Shown here: positions 26,685 to 35,521 of the stretch, in pieces
Layout of the letters: each line of letters opens with the position of its first letter
How positions within the stretch are numbered: position 1 is the first letter of the stretch
Source: Micavibrio_A sp964423095
GTDB taxonomy: Bacteria > Pseudomonadota > Alphaproteobacteria > Micavibrionales > Micavibrionaceae
NCBI GenBank assembly: GCA_964423095.1
Contig: CAYRDI010000005.1
Location: 6,449 to 70,448 of the forward strand
Length of the DNA stretch: 64,000 nt
Reading direction: 5' to 3'
Program-made: the position numbers and the translations under genes
The notes under the pieces: model-generated
Told to the model about the DNA's origin: nothing
Database searches by the model: none
The model's input: the letters and a program-made list of their open reading frames with translations, nothing else

Positions 26685-28499
26685 ATGGCTCTTCATTCTC
26701 GTATCAATAAGGGCTTTTTTGCCGGGGCGATTGCCCTGATGCTGGTCATTCTGGCCGCACCAACGGTTGCCCATGCAACCAACAGTTCCACCACCACAAC
26801 CCAGCAAGCGGTAAGTACCGCCAGTGCGGCGTATAACACGGCCGTTCAAGCCAACAATCAGGCGGCAACCGCCTACACCAGTGCCCAGCAAGCAGCAGCG
26901 GCGGCGGCGGCCACGCTCTCCACCGCACAACAAGCCTTAAGCAGCGCACAAGCCGCTCTCACAAGTGCCACGAGCACGGGTGCAACCGCCGCACAAATTA
27001 CGGCACTTCAAAACAATGTCACGACGGCACAGGCACAGGTGACGAGTGCGAATGCCGCATTGGCCACAGCACAAGCCAACAACACATCGGCGCAAAACGC
27101 CTATAATGCATCCATCCAGACATTGCAGACCACACAAACGGCCATGTCGAACGCATTGACCCAATACAATGCCGCACTTGCCGCGAACAATGCCGCCATT
27201 CAAGCCGCGCAAGGCACGACGACACAGACCGCGGCCTCCACCGCCGCGGCAATTTCAACCGCGCAGAGCAACCTTACGACCGCACAGACAAATCTTAGCA
27301 GTGCGCAATCCGCGTATAATGCAGCGTTGGCCGCACTAAACGCCGCTCAATCCGGCGGAGCCAGTGCCGCCACCATTTCGGCCCTGACATCTACGCTCGG
27401 TACCGCCACGGCAAGCCTGACAACAGCACAAAATGCTTTTAGTCTGGCACAAACAGCCGTAACGGCGGCAAGTGCGTTGGCAAGCGGGGGGAGCGGTTCC
27501 CTGACCGGTTCTCTTACCAGTGCCCTTCTAAGTGCAAACAATACCGCGGCCATGAATGCACAAAATGCGGCGAACGCCGCCGTGCGGAATGCGACCACAC
27601 AAAATTTTAGTGCGTCAATGCAAAGCAATGCTTCGGCAACGGGCGGATGCGCCACGGGCACACTGGGTGCCATGATCTGTAATATCTTGACCTCCAGCTT
27701 CAACCTGCCGGGCCTCCTGGCTGGCTTGGCCTATCTGGCCGGTCTGGTTTGTGGGTTCCTTGGCATTATCAAACTAAAAGAGCATGTCGAAAGCCCCAAC
27801 CAGGTGCCGATTTTCGACCCGATCAAACGCTTTATCGCGGGCGGCGCGTTCTTTGCCATGCCGTTCGTGATCGATGTTGCCATCACAACCATTCAAGGAG
27901 CATCTTCCAGTTCGGTGACAACCAGCCAGTTCAAAGGGCAGGTGTCGACCGGGGGTCTTGATTACATGATTTTCTCCCTGGTTCAAAACATCCTGACGCC
28001 CAGCATCTGGGCCATCGGATGGGTGGCCTGGTTCGGCGGTTTGATCATGGTGTTTATCGCGATTTCCCGTTTATTGAAATCAGAACAGGAAGGTGCAAGA
28101 GGCCCCACAGGGATAGGCACTATCGGTACGTTCGTGATTGCGGGATGCTTGCTGTCCCTGAACTCGATCATTTTCTATCTGAACAACTCCATCTTCAACA
28201 CAGGGCATTTATCAACCTACGGTGCGCTTCAGTACACCAGCGGTCTCAGTACGCCTGCCGCCGGCCACGCCCATGCGGTCATTTCATCGCTGGTGGCCTT
28301 TGCCGCCCTGATCGGGTGGGTGTCCGTTGTCCGCGGGTTGTTTATTATCCGCGGGGTTTCCGAAGGAAATTCCCAAGCCTCGATGATGGCCGCCATCACG
28401 CATATTATCGGCGGCGGGCTCGCCATCAACCTTGGCGGTGTCATTATGGCCGTACAGAATACGCTGGGTATCACGTCCTACGGGATCATATTCCAGTAA
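26685..28499 (+). CDS. repeat-rich exported membrane protein with IcmD-like and IcmC-like regions
   Basis: 604 aa from the ATG at 26685, preceded by AGGGATTAGGGA. A signal peptide (to about residue 31, AHA) leads into about 300 residues made almost only of Ala, Thr, Gln, Ser, Asn and Leu in loose heptad-like repeats (AQQALSSAQAALTSA, TAQTNLSSAQSAYNAA), likely a long alpha-helical coiled coil. From about residue 340 the protein becomes polytopic. One stretch (LAGLAYLAGLVCGFLGIIKL to AGGAFFAMPF) resembles IcmD/DotP. A later stretch (SLVAFAALIGWVSVVRGLFI to THIIGGGLAINLGGV) resembles the IcmC/DotE C-terminus. The domain match is from memory of the families, not a search. It stands apart from the dot/icm operons and ends with a strong terminator. 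Confidence 0.75.
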   Translation: MALHSRINKGFFAGAIALMLVILAAPTVAHATNSSTTTTQQAVSTASAAYNTAVQANNQAATAYTSAQQAAAAAAATLSTAQQALSSAQAALTSATSTGATAAQITALQNNVTTAQAQVTSANAALATAQANNTSAQNAYNASIQTLQTTQTAMSNALTQYNAALAANNAAIQAAQGTTTQTAASTAAAISTAQSNLTTAQTNLSSAQSAYNAALAALNAAQSGGASAATISALTSTLGTATASLTTAQNAFSLAQTAVTAASALASGGSGSLTGSLTSALLSANNTAAMNAQNAANAAVRNATTQNFSASMQSNASATGGCATGTLGAMICNILTSSFNLPGLLAGLAYLAGLVCGFLGIIKLKEHVESPNQVPIFDPIKRFIAGGAFFAMPFVIDVAITTIQGASSSSVTTSQFKGQVSTGGLDYMIFSLVQNILTPSIWAIGWVAWFGGLIMVFIAISRLLKSEQEGARGPTGIGTIGTFVIAGCLLSLNSIIFYLNNSIFNTGHLSTYGALQYTSGLSTPAAGHAHAVISSLVAFAALIGWVSVVRGLFIIRGVSEGNSQASMMAAITHIIGGGLAINLGGVIMAVQNTLGITSYGIIFQ

Positions 28500-28527
28500 A
28501 AGTTTTACCTCCCTGGTAAAAAACTAA

Positions 28528-28555
28528 AGGGAGCCGCAAGGCTCCCTCTTTTTTT
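28528..28555. terminator. rho-independent terminator
   Basis: AGGGAGCC pairs with GGCTCCCT around a stable GCAA tetraloop, followed by C and seven T residues. It ends the transcript of the repeat-rich gene. Confidence 0.9.
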
Positions 28556-28571
28556 GAGATTTATTGTTTGC

Positions 28572-28910
28572 CTATAGTGCGTCATTGCCTTCTTCGCCGG
28601 TCCGGATTCGCCGCGCGCTCAAAAGATCGTATACGAAAATCTTTCCATCCCCGATACGACCCGTATTCGCCGCCGACTGGATCGCTTCCACCACCGATTT
28701 TTCAAGTTTATCGGGAATGGCAACCTCGAGTTTGACCTTGGGTAAAAAATTGACCGAATATTCCGCCCCGCGATAGATTTCGGTTTGTCCTTTTTGCCGG
28801 CCATAGCCCTTTACTTCGGTAACGGTCAGACCTTCCACCCCCAAAGCCGTTAAGGATTCGCGGACATCGTCCAACTTGAAGGGCTTTATGATTGCCATGA
28901 CCATTTTCAT
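28572..28910 (-). CDS. glnB: nitrogen regulatory protein P-II
   Basis: 112 aa, a full-length P-II trimer subunit that senses ATP/ADP and 2-oxoglutarate and signals nitrogen status. The T-loop is present with the uridylylated Tyr in YRGAEYSVNF, the B-loop region with TGRIGDGKIFV, and the C-loop RRIRTGE. Neither glnA nor amtB is adjacent, so GlnB versus GlnK cannot be decided. It diverges from the ubiquinone hydroxylase gene across 104 bases that hold a near-palindrome. Confidence 0.93.
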   Translation of the reverse strand: MKMVMAIIKPFKLDDVRESLTALGVEGLTVTEVKGYGRQKGQTEIYRGAEYSVNFLPKVKLEVAIPDKLEKSVVEAIQSAANTGRIGDGKIFVYDLLSARRIRTGEEGNDAL

Positions 28911-28968
28911 TTACGTTGCCTCTTTCTTCCGCACCTGTTTCGATGCTATGCGTTTCCTGATAAGAAGT

Positions 28969-28989
28969 ACCAAGTTTCAGAACTTTGGT
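28969..28989. promoter_or_regulatory. imperfect palindrome between glnB and ubiquinone hydroxylase gene
   Basis: A 21-base near-palindrome (ACCAAGTTTCAGAACTTTGGT read on +) lies in the divergent intergenic region, 26 bases before the hydroxylase start. The arms pair with a single bulged base. It could be an operator or an RNA hairpin; no known regulator site is recognised. Confidence 0.3.
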
Positions 28990-29014
28990 AAAGACAGCAG
29001 ACAGGAGCGTTTCC

Positions 29015-30250
29015 ATGGCCAAAAAACCTGTAAAACCCAGCCCTGATTATGACGTCGTTATCATCGGCGGCGGCCATGCCGGATGTACGATGGCGGCCCT
29101 TCTGGGCCAGAACGGGTTGCGCGTGGCCTGCCTCGACCGGGATTCACGGGAATCCGTCCTTGATGTCCATTTCGATGGCCGTACCACCGCCATTTCCCAT
29201 GCCTCGATGCAAATCCTAGAAAAAGCCGGTGTGTGGGAGACCCTTTCCCCTCTTGCTTGCCCCATTCTGGATATTCGCATCACCGAGAACGATTCACCCG
29301 TTCTTCTGGATTTTCCTTTGGATGAAGCGGGGGCACCGGCCTTTGGCTGGGTCGTCGAAAACAAGGATTTCAGACGGGTTTTGTTCGATCGCCTGAAGAC
29401 TATAAAAACCGTTGATCACATCGCTCCGGCCCGTGCGGTATCTTTTGAAACAGGCGATGATAGAGTTACCGCTTCTCTCGAAGACGGAACGACATTGACA
29501 GCACCCCTGATGATCGGCGCAGACGGGAGACAATCCAGCGTACGGGCCTGGATGGGTATTGAAACGCGCGGATGGTCTTACAAACAAAAGGCCGTCGTGT
29601 GCATGATCGAGCATGAAAACCCGCACAAGAATGTGGCATGGGAGAATTTCCGGGGCAGCGGGCCGCTCGCCATTCTTCCCGTCAACGACGATGCAAAAGG
29701 CAGACACCGTTCCACACTGGTCTGGACCGAAGAGGCACAGGCCAAGACATCCATCGCCGGTTGGGACGAAAATATTTTTAATGCCGCCCTCAACGAACGG
29801 ATCCCGGATCATTACGGTGCGGCGCGTGCGGCGGGTCCGCGTTTTTCCTATCCTTTGAGCTTATCACACGCACATAGATACGTTGCAAAGCGCACCGCCC
29901 TGATCGCGGACGCTGCGCACGGTATACACCCAATCGCAGGACAAGGATTGAATTTAGGCTTTCGGGATATATACGTCCTCGGCAATCTCCTGACCGATGC
30001 GCACAAATCCGGCGATGATCTTGGCAGCGATGTTCTTTTAAAACGCTACGAAGACTTGCGCTACAAGGACAATATGATGATGGCCGCCGCCACCGATGCG
30101 TTGAACAAGATATTTTCCAACGACAGTCGTTCGCTTGGCCTTGCAAGAAAAATCGGTTTGCGGTTGATCCAACGGATGCCCGCCACACGAAAATTTTTCA
30201 TGCGTCATGCCATGGGTACAGGTGGGGATTGGAAGAAAATCGCCAAGTAG
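29015..30250 (+). CDS. UbiH/UbiF/VisC/COQ6 family FAD-dependent hydroxylase
   Basis: 411 aa flavoprotein mono-oxygenase that hydroxylates the aromatic ring during ubiquinone biosynthesis. FAD-binding signatures: VVIIGGGHAGCTMAALL with the following acidic residue in CLDRDS, the DG motif (LMIGADGRQSSVR), and the second FAD motif ALIADAAHGIHPIAGQGLNLGFRD. The start at 29015 (MAKKPVK) follows AGGAGCG. Which ring position it hydroxylates cannot be told from sequence. Confidence 0.93.
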   Translation: MAKKPVKPSPDYDVVIIGGGHAGCTMAALLGQNGLRVACLDRDSRESVLDVHFDGRTTAISHASMQILEKAGVWETLSPLACPILDIRITENDSPVLLDFPLDEAGAPAFGWVVENKDFRRVLFDRLKTIKTVDHIAPARAVSFETGDDRVTASLEDGTTLTAPLMIGADGRQSSVRAWMGIETRGWSYKQKAVVCMIEHENPHKNVAWENFRGSGPLAILPVNDDAKGRHRSTLVWTEEAQAKTSIAGWDENIFNAALNERIPDHYGAARAAGPRFSYPLSLSHAHRYVAKRTALIADAAHGIHPIAGQGLNLGFRDIYVLGNLLTDAHKSGDDLGSDVLLKRYEDLRYKDNMMMAAATDALNKIFSNDSRSLGLARKIGLRLIQRMPATRKFFMRHAMGTGGDWKKIAK

Positions 30251-30253
30251 GTT

Positions 30254-30895
30254 TTATTCGCCGAACAACGGCGGCAAATCCTGACTGTCATAAATCGCGC
30301 CACCTTCTTTCAAAAGCGGGTTTTTCCAGTTCGGTGGCATAATCCTGTATGGATCACTGGCGATAACCGTGGGCAGTATTTTATTGAATTCATCCACTTT
30401 TTTCTGTTCCACTGGCCGCCGGTTTCGTTCGATTTTGGTCACCTTCAGGTTTCCTGCCTTGGTCGTCCCAAAGTTGCATTCGATCATTTCCCGCTTATAT
30501 TCCCCGAACGGATCCACGCTGGTGTAATAAATTCGCACAGATGATGGAGAACCTTCCAGATCCGTATAATTCAATGTTTGCGGATAAGGCGTATCCATTT
30601 CTAAAAAAACGGAGCAGATTCCAAAACTAATCGGCCCTTCTTTGGGCTGGCAGCCGAAAAAGAGCAGAACAGAGAGCAGCAAAAAGACACCCGCCGCGCC
30701 GTAAACAATCTGTTTTTTGTTTTTCGGATTTGTATCCTTTTTATTTTTATTGGCTTCGCGCGTCAGCGTTTCATCCAAAGACACATCACCGATAGGCCTT
30801 TGCGGCGGCGGCGTTTCTTCAACAAAGACCGGCGTATCGAAATCATCCGCGTCATCCGGTTCTTTCGGGGGCTGGTTTTTATCATCCTTTTTCAT
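30254..30895 (-). CDS. single-pass membrane protein downstream of dotO (unknown)
   Basis: 213 aa. A cytoplasmic N-terminus rich in Asp, Pro and Lys (EPDDADDFDTPVFVEETPPP) leads to a single transmembrane segment (IVYGAAGVFLLLSVLLFFGC, about residues 63-82) and a periplasmic domain with two cysteines and no recognised fold. It starts nine bases after dotO and is last in the leftward type IVB operon. The acidic N-terminus and single helix resemble the layout of DotF and DotG here, so it may be an accessory inner-membrane component; this is inference from context. Confidence 0.7.
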   Translation of the reverse strand: MKKDDKNQPPKEPDDADDFDTPVFVEETPPPQRPIGDVSLDETLTREANKNKKDTNPKNKKQIVYGAAGVFLLLSVLLFFGCQPKEGPISFGICSVFLEMDTPYPQTLNYTDLEGSPSSVRIYYTSVDPFGEYKREMIECNFGTTKAGNLKVTKIERNRRPVEQKKVDEFNKILPTVIASDPYRIMPPNWKNPLLKEGGAIYDSQDLPPLFGE

Positions 30896-30904
30896 GATCC
30901 GTTC

Positions 30905-33898
30905 CTATGCCGGAACCTGTTCATCGGGATTCTTGAGCTTGGTTGTGCTCGCTTCGATCAGTTCGTTGACAATATCCTGTACCACCTGTGATACGGCGGC
31001 GGATCGCACTTCGCCCTTTTCGGCCAGCATCATCACACGGCGTTTGATTTCACCGCGCGCCGATCCCCCCGGAAAGTTGACAGCCAGAACCTGCCGCGCA
31101 CGGCCCGCGCCGAGTTTGGAATAAAGCCGGTTGCGGATGGCAACATCTTCGGCAGACGTCGAAAGGGCCCACAGTTCAATCGGCCCCAGCGTGTTGAGGA
31201 GATGTTGTTCGTACTTGCCTTCAACCGTTCCCAACACAAAGAGAACGGGCGCGCCGCCCGCACGCGGGCCGGTCAGTTTATAACGGATGATGTTCCGCGC
31301 CGTTTGTGAAAGGCCGAACCGTTCGCGGATGTTGTCCACCGCCTGATCCGAAATGGCCGCCCCAAGAACCCAGATACCCGTGGCCAGATCCACCATGTCC
31401 GCATCGAAGTCATCGAGAAGCTGTGAAGACAGGGCGATTTGCACGCCGCGTTTCCGCCCTTCCCGCACATCGCGGACGACCTGCGATCGCACGGAACGGG
31501 ATTTGGAGGTTCTGTGAAATTCGTCGTAGCAAAGTCTTTTGGGTGTTTCGATGATATTTTGCAAACGCAGTTCATGGTAAAGTCGGTATTTTTCCGGCAT
31601 GTGTTCGATCATTTCCATACCCACCCACCAGGATCGCACCAACACGTGCCGGGCCAGCATGTACATGATCGAGGTCTGACGGTCAGCGGAATCATCCCCT
31701 TGTGGCGATACATCCATCAGGTCAAGCGAACACACACGCGCGCTCGACACATCAAAACGCGTGATCCCCGAAAGAATCGGAAATTCACGGATGGCCGATG
31801 TCACCATCCGTTCGAATGCGTTGATGACACTTTCCGATGTCAATCCGACAGCCGTTTCTTCGAGAAGCGAACGAATTTGCGGGCGGCGCGAGGCTGTGAT
31901 CGCATCCGCCAACGTCGGAACGGCATAGCGTTGTGCCAGAATGGCCACATGAGTTTCGCCAAGATCGAACATCCGGTCCACCACATCCCACCAATAGGGA
32001 TCGGAAGGAAGATGGAGATTGTGTTTTGCGATGGCCTCATCCACTTCGGCATCAAGGCGCGGCAAATAGGGGCGCGGTTCTGCGTTCGCCGAACCGTCAT
32101 CCCGCCAGCGGAACATTTCATCGACCACGAGACCTGCGAGCTGCTGAATCCCGTCATAGGGACGCTCCTGACCCGGCGAGGTACACAGCAGAGTCAGGAG
32201 TTCGACAAGATAGCTGCGCTCATCAAGCATCGGATAACGGCATCCGAGCTGCGTATCAAAAGGGTTGACGGCGTATTGCTGCGTCATCTGCAACCGGTAG
32301 GCCATCGCTTCGTGCTGGCGGTCTTCGGGCAGGGCTTCTTTAATCAGCGAAATCATCCCCGATGAAGACGGCCCGATGTCGATCACCGCCAGGAAGGGCA
32401 ATTGTGACAGACCGGGTGTCAGGCAGCATGCCATGTTCGTGGAGTTCAAAAGTACCGATTTACCGGCACCTGGCTGTGCGAAGATCAAATCGAACCACGT
32501 CGTGGTCATGTTCGTTCCGGTCTGATAGGGCCAGACCTTGCCATCCGGCGTTCGGAAGAGCATGGCCCCGTTCTGGAACGGTGACGATGGCCGTTGCCAC
32601 GGCATCAGCTTCATCACCTCGAACATCGGCGCGATGGCGGGTGGTGCCGTCCCGGCGCAATGAATTCCCATCGCCGAACTCATAACACAATCCAGCGGAT
32701 CGCCGGAAAATTCTGATACCTGACAGTAACCCCATGATTCCATCGCCTGGATCAGGTTGGAAAGACGATCCTGTAAAAGACGCAAATTATCGCGCGGGGC
32801 CCATGTCGCCATGGAAATCCGCAAGCGCACGACTGGCTCCTTACGCGCCATCCGCTGCAACCCTTCGAGCGAGAACTTGATCTGTTTGTTCAGCGCGTTG
32901 GTAACGCCGAGAATGGTGGCGGCAAAGGCACGGAACTGCGTTGCATAAACCCCGCCGCCCTCAATCAAAAACGATACACGATACGGAACCTTTGCTTCGA
33001 ACAAGCGGTTCAGCAACATCGGGAACGGGCTGGGGTCCATGGGCGCAAGCGTCATATCCGCACCACCCCAGACCAGATCGCCGATCCGGACTATCGATTC
33101 GTTCAAAACATAGCAGTCCGCCAGCGCCAATTGTTGTTTCAATGTCGGCCATACGATGTCGGAAAGATCCGTGCGCGATGCAGGTGCGCGGGGCGGGATA
33201 GGATCCCCCGGCAGACACGCGCGCCAGTTTTCATGTGCCTTTGTTGGATACAGGTTGTTTTTAACCGCCCGCAGCGCATCGTGGACTTCCAGCACTTCAC
33301 CTTTGATCCCCAGTTCGTCCAGCGATGACATCACGGATGCAATATAGGATTTATGGCGCGTGCGCAAAGCATCGAGGGCCGCCAGAGGATTTTGTGAAAA
33401 GCCGGCGCGAACCCATTTTTTACGGTGCGCTTCCTGCGATGCTCTTTTGAGTTCGTTTTTCGTCAGGATCGAAGGTCTGGTCCAAAGGACGAAATAACAT
33501 TCTTCGTAAGACAAATAACGCGAAAGATGGCGCACACGTTCTTCGAAAATATCGCGGACATCCATTTCGATTGATTCCGCCGTCAGCCGTGAAGGATCAA
33601 GCAATTCTTCGAGATACGGCGTTGTCCGGCCTGGATCGCGCACGAAATAAACCTGCAGTGCGTGTCCCTGACGATCAAAACGGGAACCGATCTTGATCGT
33701 CGCGCCTTCCACCAGAAAGTTATATTCTTCTTCCCCGATGATCTGTCGCGATCCGTCGATTTTTACATAGGAAACAAGAGACCCGTCGGCAGCCGCCAGC
33801 GTGATGTCGTCATCCGCCGTTTCAAGGCGAATGAACGTATCCAGCGATTGTTTTAAAGCGACCTGGAAGGGCGCGAAAAGTTTGTCCAAAAAACGCAT
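30905..33898 (-). CDS. dotO: type IVB secretion ATPase DotO/IcmB
   Basis: 997 aa, close to Legionella IcmB in length. A VirB4/TraU-like AAA ATPase at the cytoplasmic base of Dot/Icm. Walker A is at about residue 475 (FAQPGAGKSVLLNS), the Walker B region about 750-790 (CYDEFHR), with LSSQLLDDFDADMV and the arginine-containing AISDQAVDNIRERFGL later. The N-terminal third matches the IcmB N-domain. Its place after dotN is the same as in Legionella (icmJ-icmB). No signal peptide or transmembrane segment is visible. Confidence 0.93.
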   Translation of the reverse strand: MRFLDKLFAPFQVALKQSLDTFIRLETADDDITLAAADGSLVSYVKIDGSRQIIGEEEYNFLVEGATIKIGSRFDRQGHALQVYFVRDPGRTTPYLEELLDPSRLTAESIEMDVRDIFEERVRHLSRYLSYEECYFVLWTRPSILTKNELKRASQEAHRKKWVRAGFSQNPLAALDALRTRHKSYIASVMSSLDELGIKGEVLEVHDALRAVKNNLYPTKAHENWRACLPGDPIPPRAPASRTDLSDIVWPTLKQQLALADCYVLNESIVRIGDLVWGGADMTLAPMDPSPFPMLLNRLFEAKVPYRVSFLIEGGGVYATQFRAFAATILGVTNALNKQIKFSLEGLQRMARKEPVVRLRISMATWAPRDNLRLLQDRLSNLIQAMESWGYCQVSEFSGDPLDCVMSSAMGIHCAGTAPPAIAPMFEVMKLMPWQRPSSPFQNGAMLFRTPDGKVWPYQTGTNMTTTWFDLIFAQPGAGKSVLLNSTNMACCLTPGLSQLPFLAVIDIGPSSSGMISLIKEALPEDRQHEAMAYRLQMTQQYAVNPFDTQLGCRYPMLDERSYLVELLTLLCTSPGQERPYDGIQQLAGLVVDEMFRWRDDGSANAEPRPYLPRLDAEVDEAIAKHNLHLPSDPYWWDVVDRMFDLGETHVAILAQRYAVPTLADAITASRRPQIRSLLEETAVGLTSESVINAFERMVTSAIREFPILSGITRFDVSSARVCSLDLMDVSPQGDDSADRQTSIMYMLARHVLVRSWWVGMEMIEHMPEKYRLYHELRLQNIIETPKRLCYDEFHRTSKSRSVRSQVVRDVREGRKRGVQIALSSQLLDDFDADMVDLATGIWVLGAAISDQAVDNIRERFGLSQTARNIIRYKLTGPRAGGAPVLFVLGTVEGKYEQHLLNTLGPIELWALSTSAEDVAIRNRLYSKLGAGRARQVLAVNFPGGSARGEIKRRVMMLAEKGEVRSAAVSQVVQDIVNELIEASTTKLKNPDEQVPA

Positions 33899-34037
33899 GG
33901 GCGATGAAGGCCGTTTACAAGATATAATCCGATGTAAAGGGTATTATACTATGTACCGAGAATATAGAGGAAATTTGCAATTATTCTGGGGTTTAAACAA
34001 TGACGTCCGCCTTGATGCCGCCAGACGCGCGCGTTCT

Positions 34038-34724
34038 TCAAGCCGCCTGCTTCATTTTTGCATAAAGCATTTTCCAGCCGCTTGGCGGATTGTTGCCAAA
34101 GGGGCCGTCCTTGGAACGCCAATATGCCAGAATTTGCGGGAACTGGTTGAATTTCAAATCGCCTTCGGTGATGTTGCGCCGGTCCAGCGGAAAAAGACGA
34201 ACACCCTTAAGTTTCTGCTCGCGGGCCGCGTAGTGCTTGGGCCCAAGAAAATCGCGGAATACGGTGGCAAGAAAGAACGGATCGTCCGTGGCCATACGCG
34301 TTTTGGCATCTTCACGGCGCGCCATCAGAGAATCCAGTGCCGCACGCGCCGTATCCGCCATGCTTCCTTGCGAAATCCGTGCGACATAAATGGCGCGGGC
34401 GATGTGATTGAGTTCCGCTTGTTCGATTTCCGGCAACCAGACCAGCACCCCTGAATTCATCTGGCTGGCACGATCAAGATCGAAACATTGGTGACAAAAA
34501 ATACAAGCGGTTGCAAGGTTGTCCACCCGCAAATCTTCACCATTGCCATTCAGGTAAACGACTTCTTGATATTTTTGGGAATGAAAACCGCAAAAACGGC
34601 ATGTGTGATTGTCGCGCTCAAGAATCTTCGGGCGCAATTCCTGCATTTGCTGCCCCGACTTCTCAACGATTTGGGCATTGCCCGATGTACGGACAATGCC
34701 CAGATTTATTGGTAAGAGTTCCAT
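34038..34724 (-). CDS. dotN: type IVB coupling-complex protein DotN/IcmJ
   Basis: About 228 aa. It has a CxxC...CxxC zinc centre (CRFC at 43-46 and CIFC at 75-78 counted from the TTG three bases upstream) in an HNH-like arrangement, ERDNHTCRFCGFHSQ, followed by DNLATACIFCHQC. This is the layout of DotN/IcmJ, a member of the type IV coupling complex with DotL and DotM in Legionella. ATG at 34724 or the adjacent TTG at 34727 could start translation, both behind AAGGG. Neither dotL nor dotM is in the window. Confidence 0.88.
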   Translation of the reverse strand: MELLPINLGIVRTSGNAQIVEKSGQQMQELRPKILERDNHTCRFCGFHSQKYQEVVYLNGNGEDLRVDNLATACIFCHQCFDLDRASQMNSGVLVWLPEIEQAELNHIARAIYVARISQGSMADTARAALDSLMARREDAKTRMATDDPFFLATVFRDFLGPKHYAAREQKLKGVRLFPLDRRNITEGDLKFNQFPQILAYWRSKDGPFGNNPPSGWKMLYAKMKQAA

Positions 34725-34745
34725 CAACCCTTGTGTCGCTTCAGA

Positions 34746-35135
34746 CTACGGTACGACTTGCAGCTGCAGGGCTTTGACCTGCGGTGCCACAACAACCTGA
34801 CCGTTGTTCCCGATGGTCGTACGCATTGCTTCGTACACGATCGGCAGGGCGAACAGAGCACCACCGGCAGCGAGGCGGATCGCACCTTGTTGCAGCGGGG
34901 TCTGGCCCGGGTTTTCAACGTGATCCTTGATTTTCAGAACGCCCAGAACGCCCAGCAGCGTGCCCATCATGTAGGACAGACCGGATACCAGACCGGGGAT
35001 CGTGGAAATGGAGGCTTCCATGTTCGTCACGATGTTCTGGAACGAGTTCGCGGATGCAGATTCCACACCGCTTACCATTCCGATGAAAACGGCCGCGGAG
35101 GCCATCATCATTTTACGTTTAATTGTCTTTTTCAT
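34746..35135 (-). CDS. IcmD/IcmC-like inner-membrane protein (DotP/DotE family)
   Basis: 129 aa. A signal-peptide-like N-terminus (MKKTIKRKMMMASAAVFIGMV, cleavage probable after SASA), a short periplasmic piece, then two hydrophobic helices: LVSGLSYMMGTLLGVLGVLKIKDHVENPGQ and LAAGGALFALPIVYEAM. The pattern of helix, K-x-K-x-H-x-x-N-P-x-Q, helix is typical of IcmD/DotP and related IcmC/DotE proteins. Its place between dotF and dotN equals icmC-icmD in Legionella, here apparently reduced to one gene. The start at 35135 follows AAGGAGAACGACA. The same pattern recurs inside the protein at 26685-28499. Confidence 0.82.
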   Translation of the reverse strand: MKKTIKRKMMMASAAVFIGMVSGVESASANSFQNIVTNMEASISTIPGLVSGLSYMMGTLLGVLGVLKIKDHVENPGQTPLQQGAIRLAAGGALFALPIVYEAMRTTIGNNGQVVVAPQVKALQLQVVP

Positions 35136-35521
35136 TGTCGTTCTCCTTCTATAGATACCAGTGATTAAAGTTCCAAATTTCCTGTATGCTTTCAAACCCG
35201 CAAAAAAGAATTCGTCATCCGTATTGTGCCATCTGTTATCCAGTATACAAAATCAAAATTCTTTTTGCGAATTTGAAGCCGTCCTTTTTGGAAGAGGGTT
35301 CCCTCTATCCCCGTTTGTCCGGGACAATATCCGTTTTCCTCACCCTATAAGATTATTAAATCACAATTCGGACAAATAAGGCAAATTTGTGGAGATGATG
35401 CCGGGAATCATAAATAACCCTTTGTTATAAAACGATTTTTATCTCGTTATCCAACCCCGTTTTCAACGCGACATCCAATCAATTAAGGCGGGATTGTGGC
35501 AAGCTCGACAAAATTGCCACC
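35136..35521. other. 386-base intergenic region inside the dot/icm operon
   Basis: No open frame with coding character. It is more AT-rich than its neighbours and probably holds a promoter for the icmD-like/dotN/dotO part. Just downstream of the dotF stop, GTGGCAA and TTGCCAC can form a 7-bp hairpin (35495-35519 region) without a T run on the minus strand, so it is at most a weak attenuator or an RNA-stabilising stem. Confidence 0.5.

Noticed and set aside
26790..27600. CRISPR array or tandem DNA repeat
   Set aside because: The repetition is at amino-acid level with degenerate codons, in one open frame, and without equal-sized spacers.
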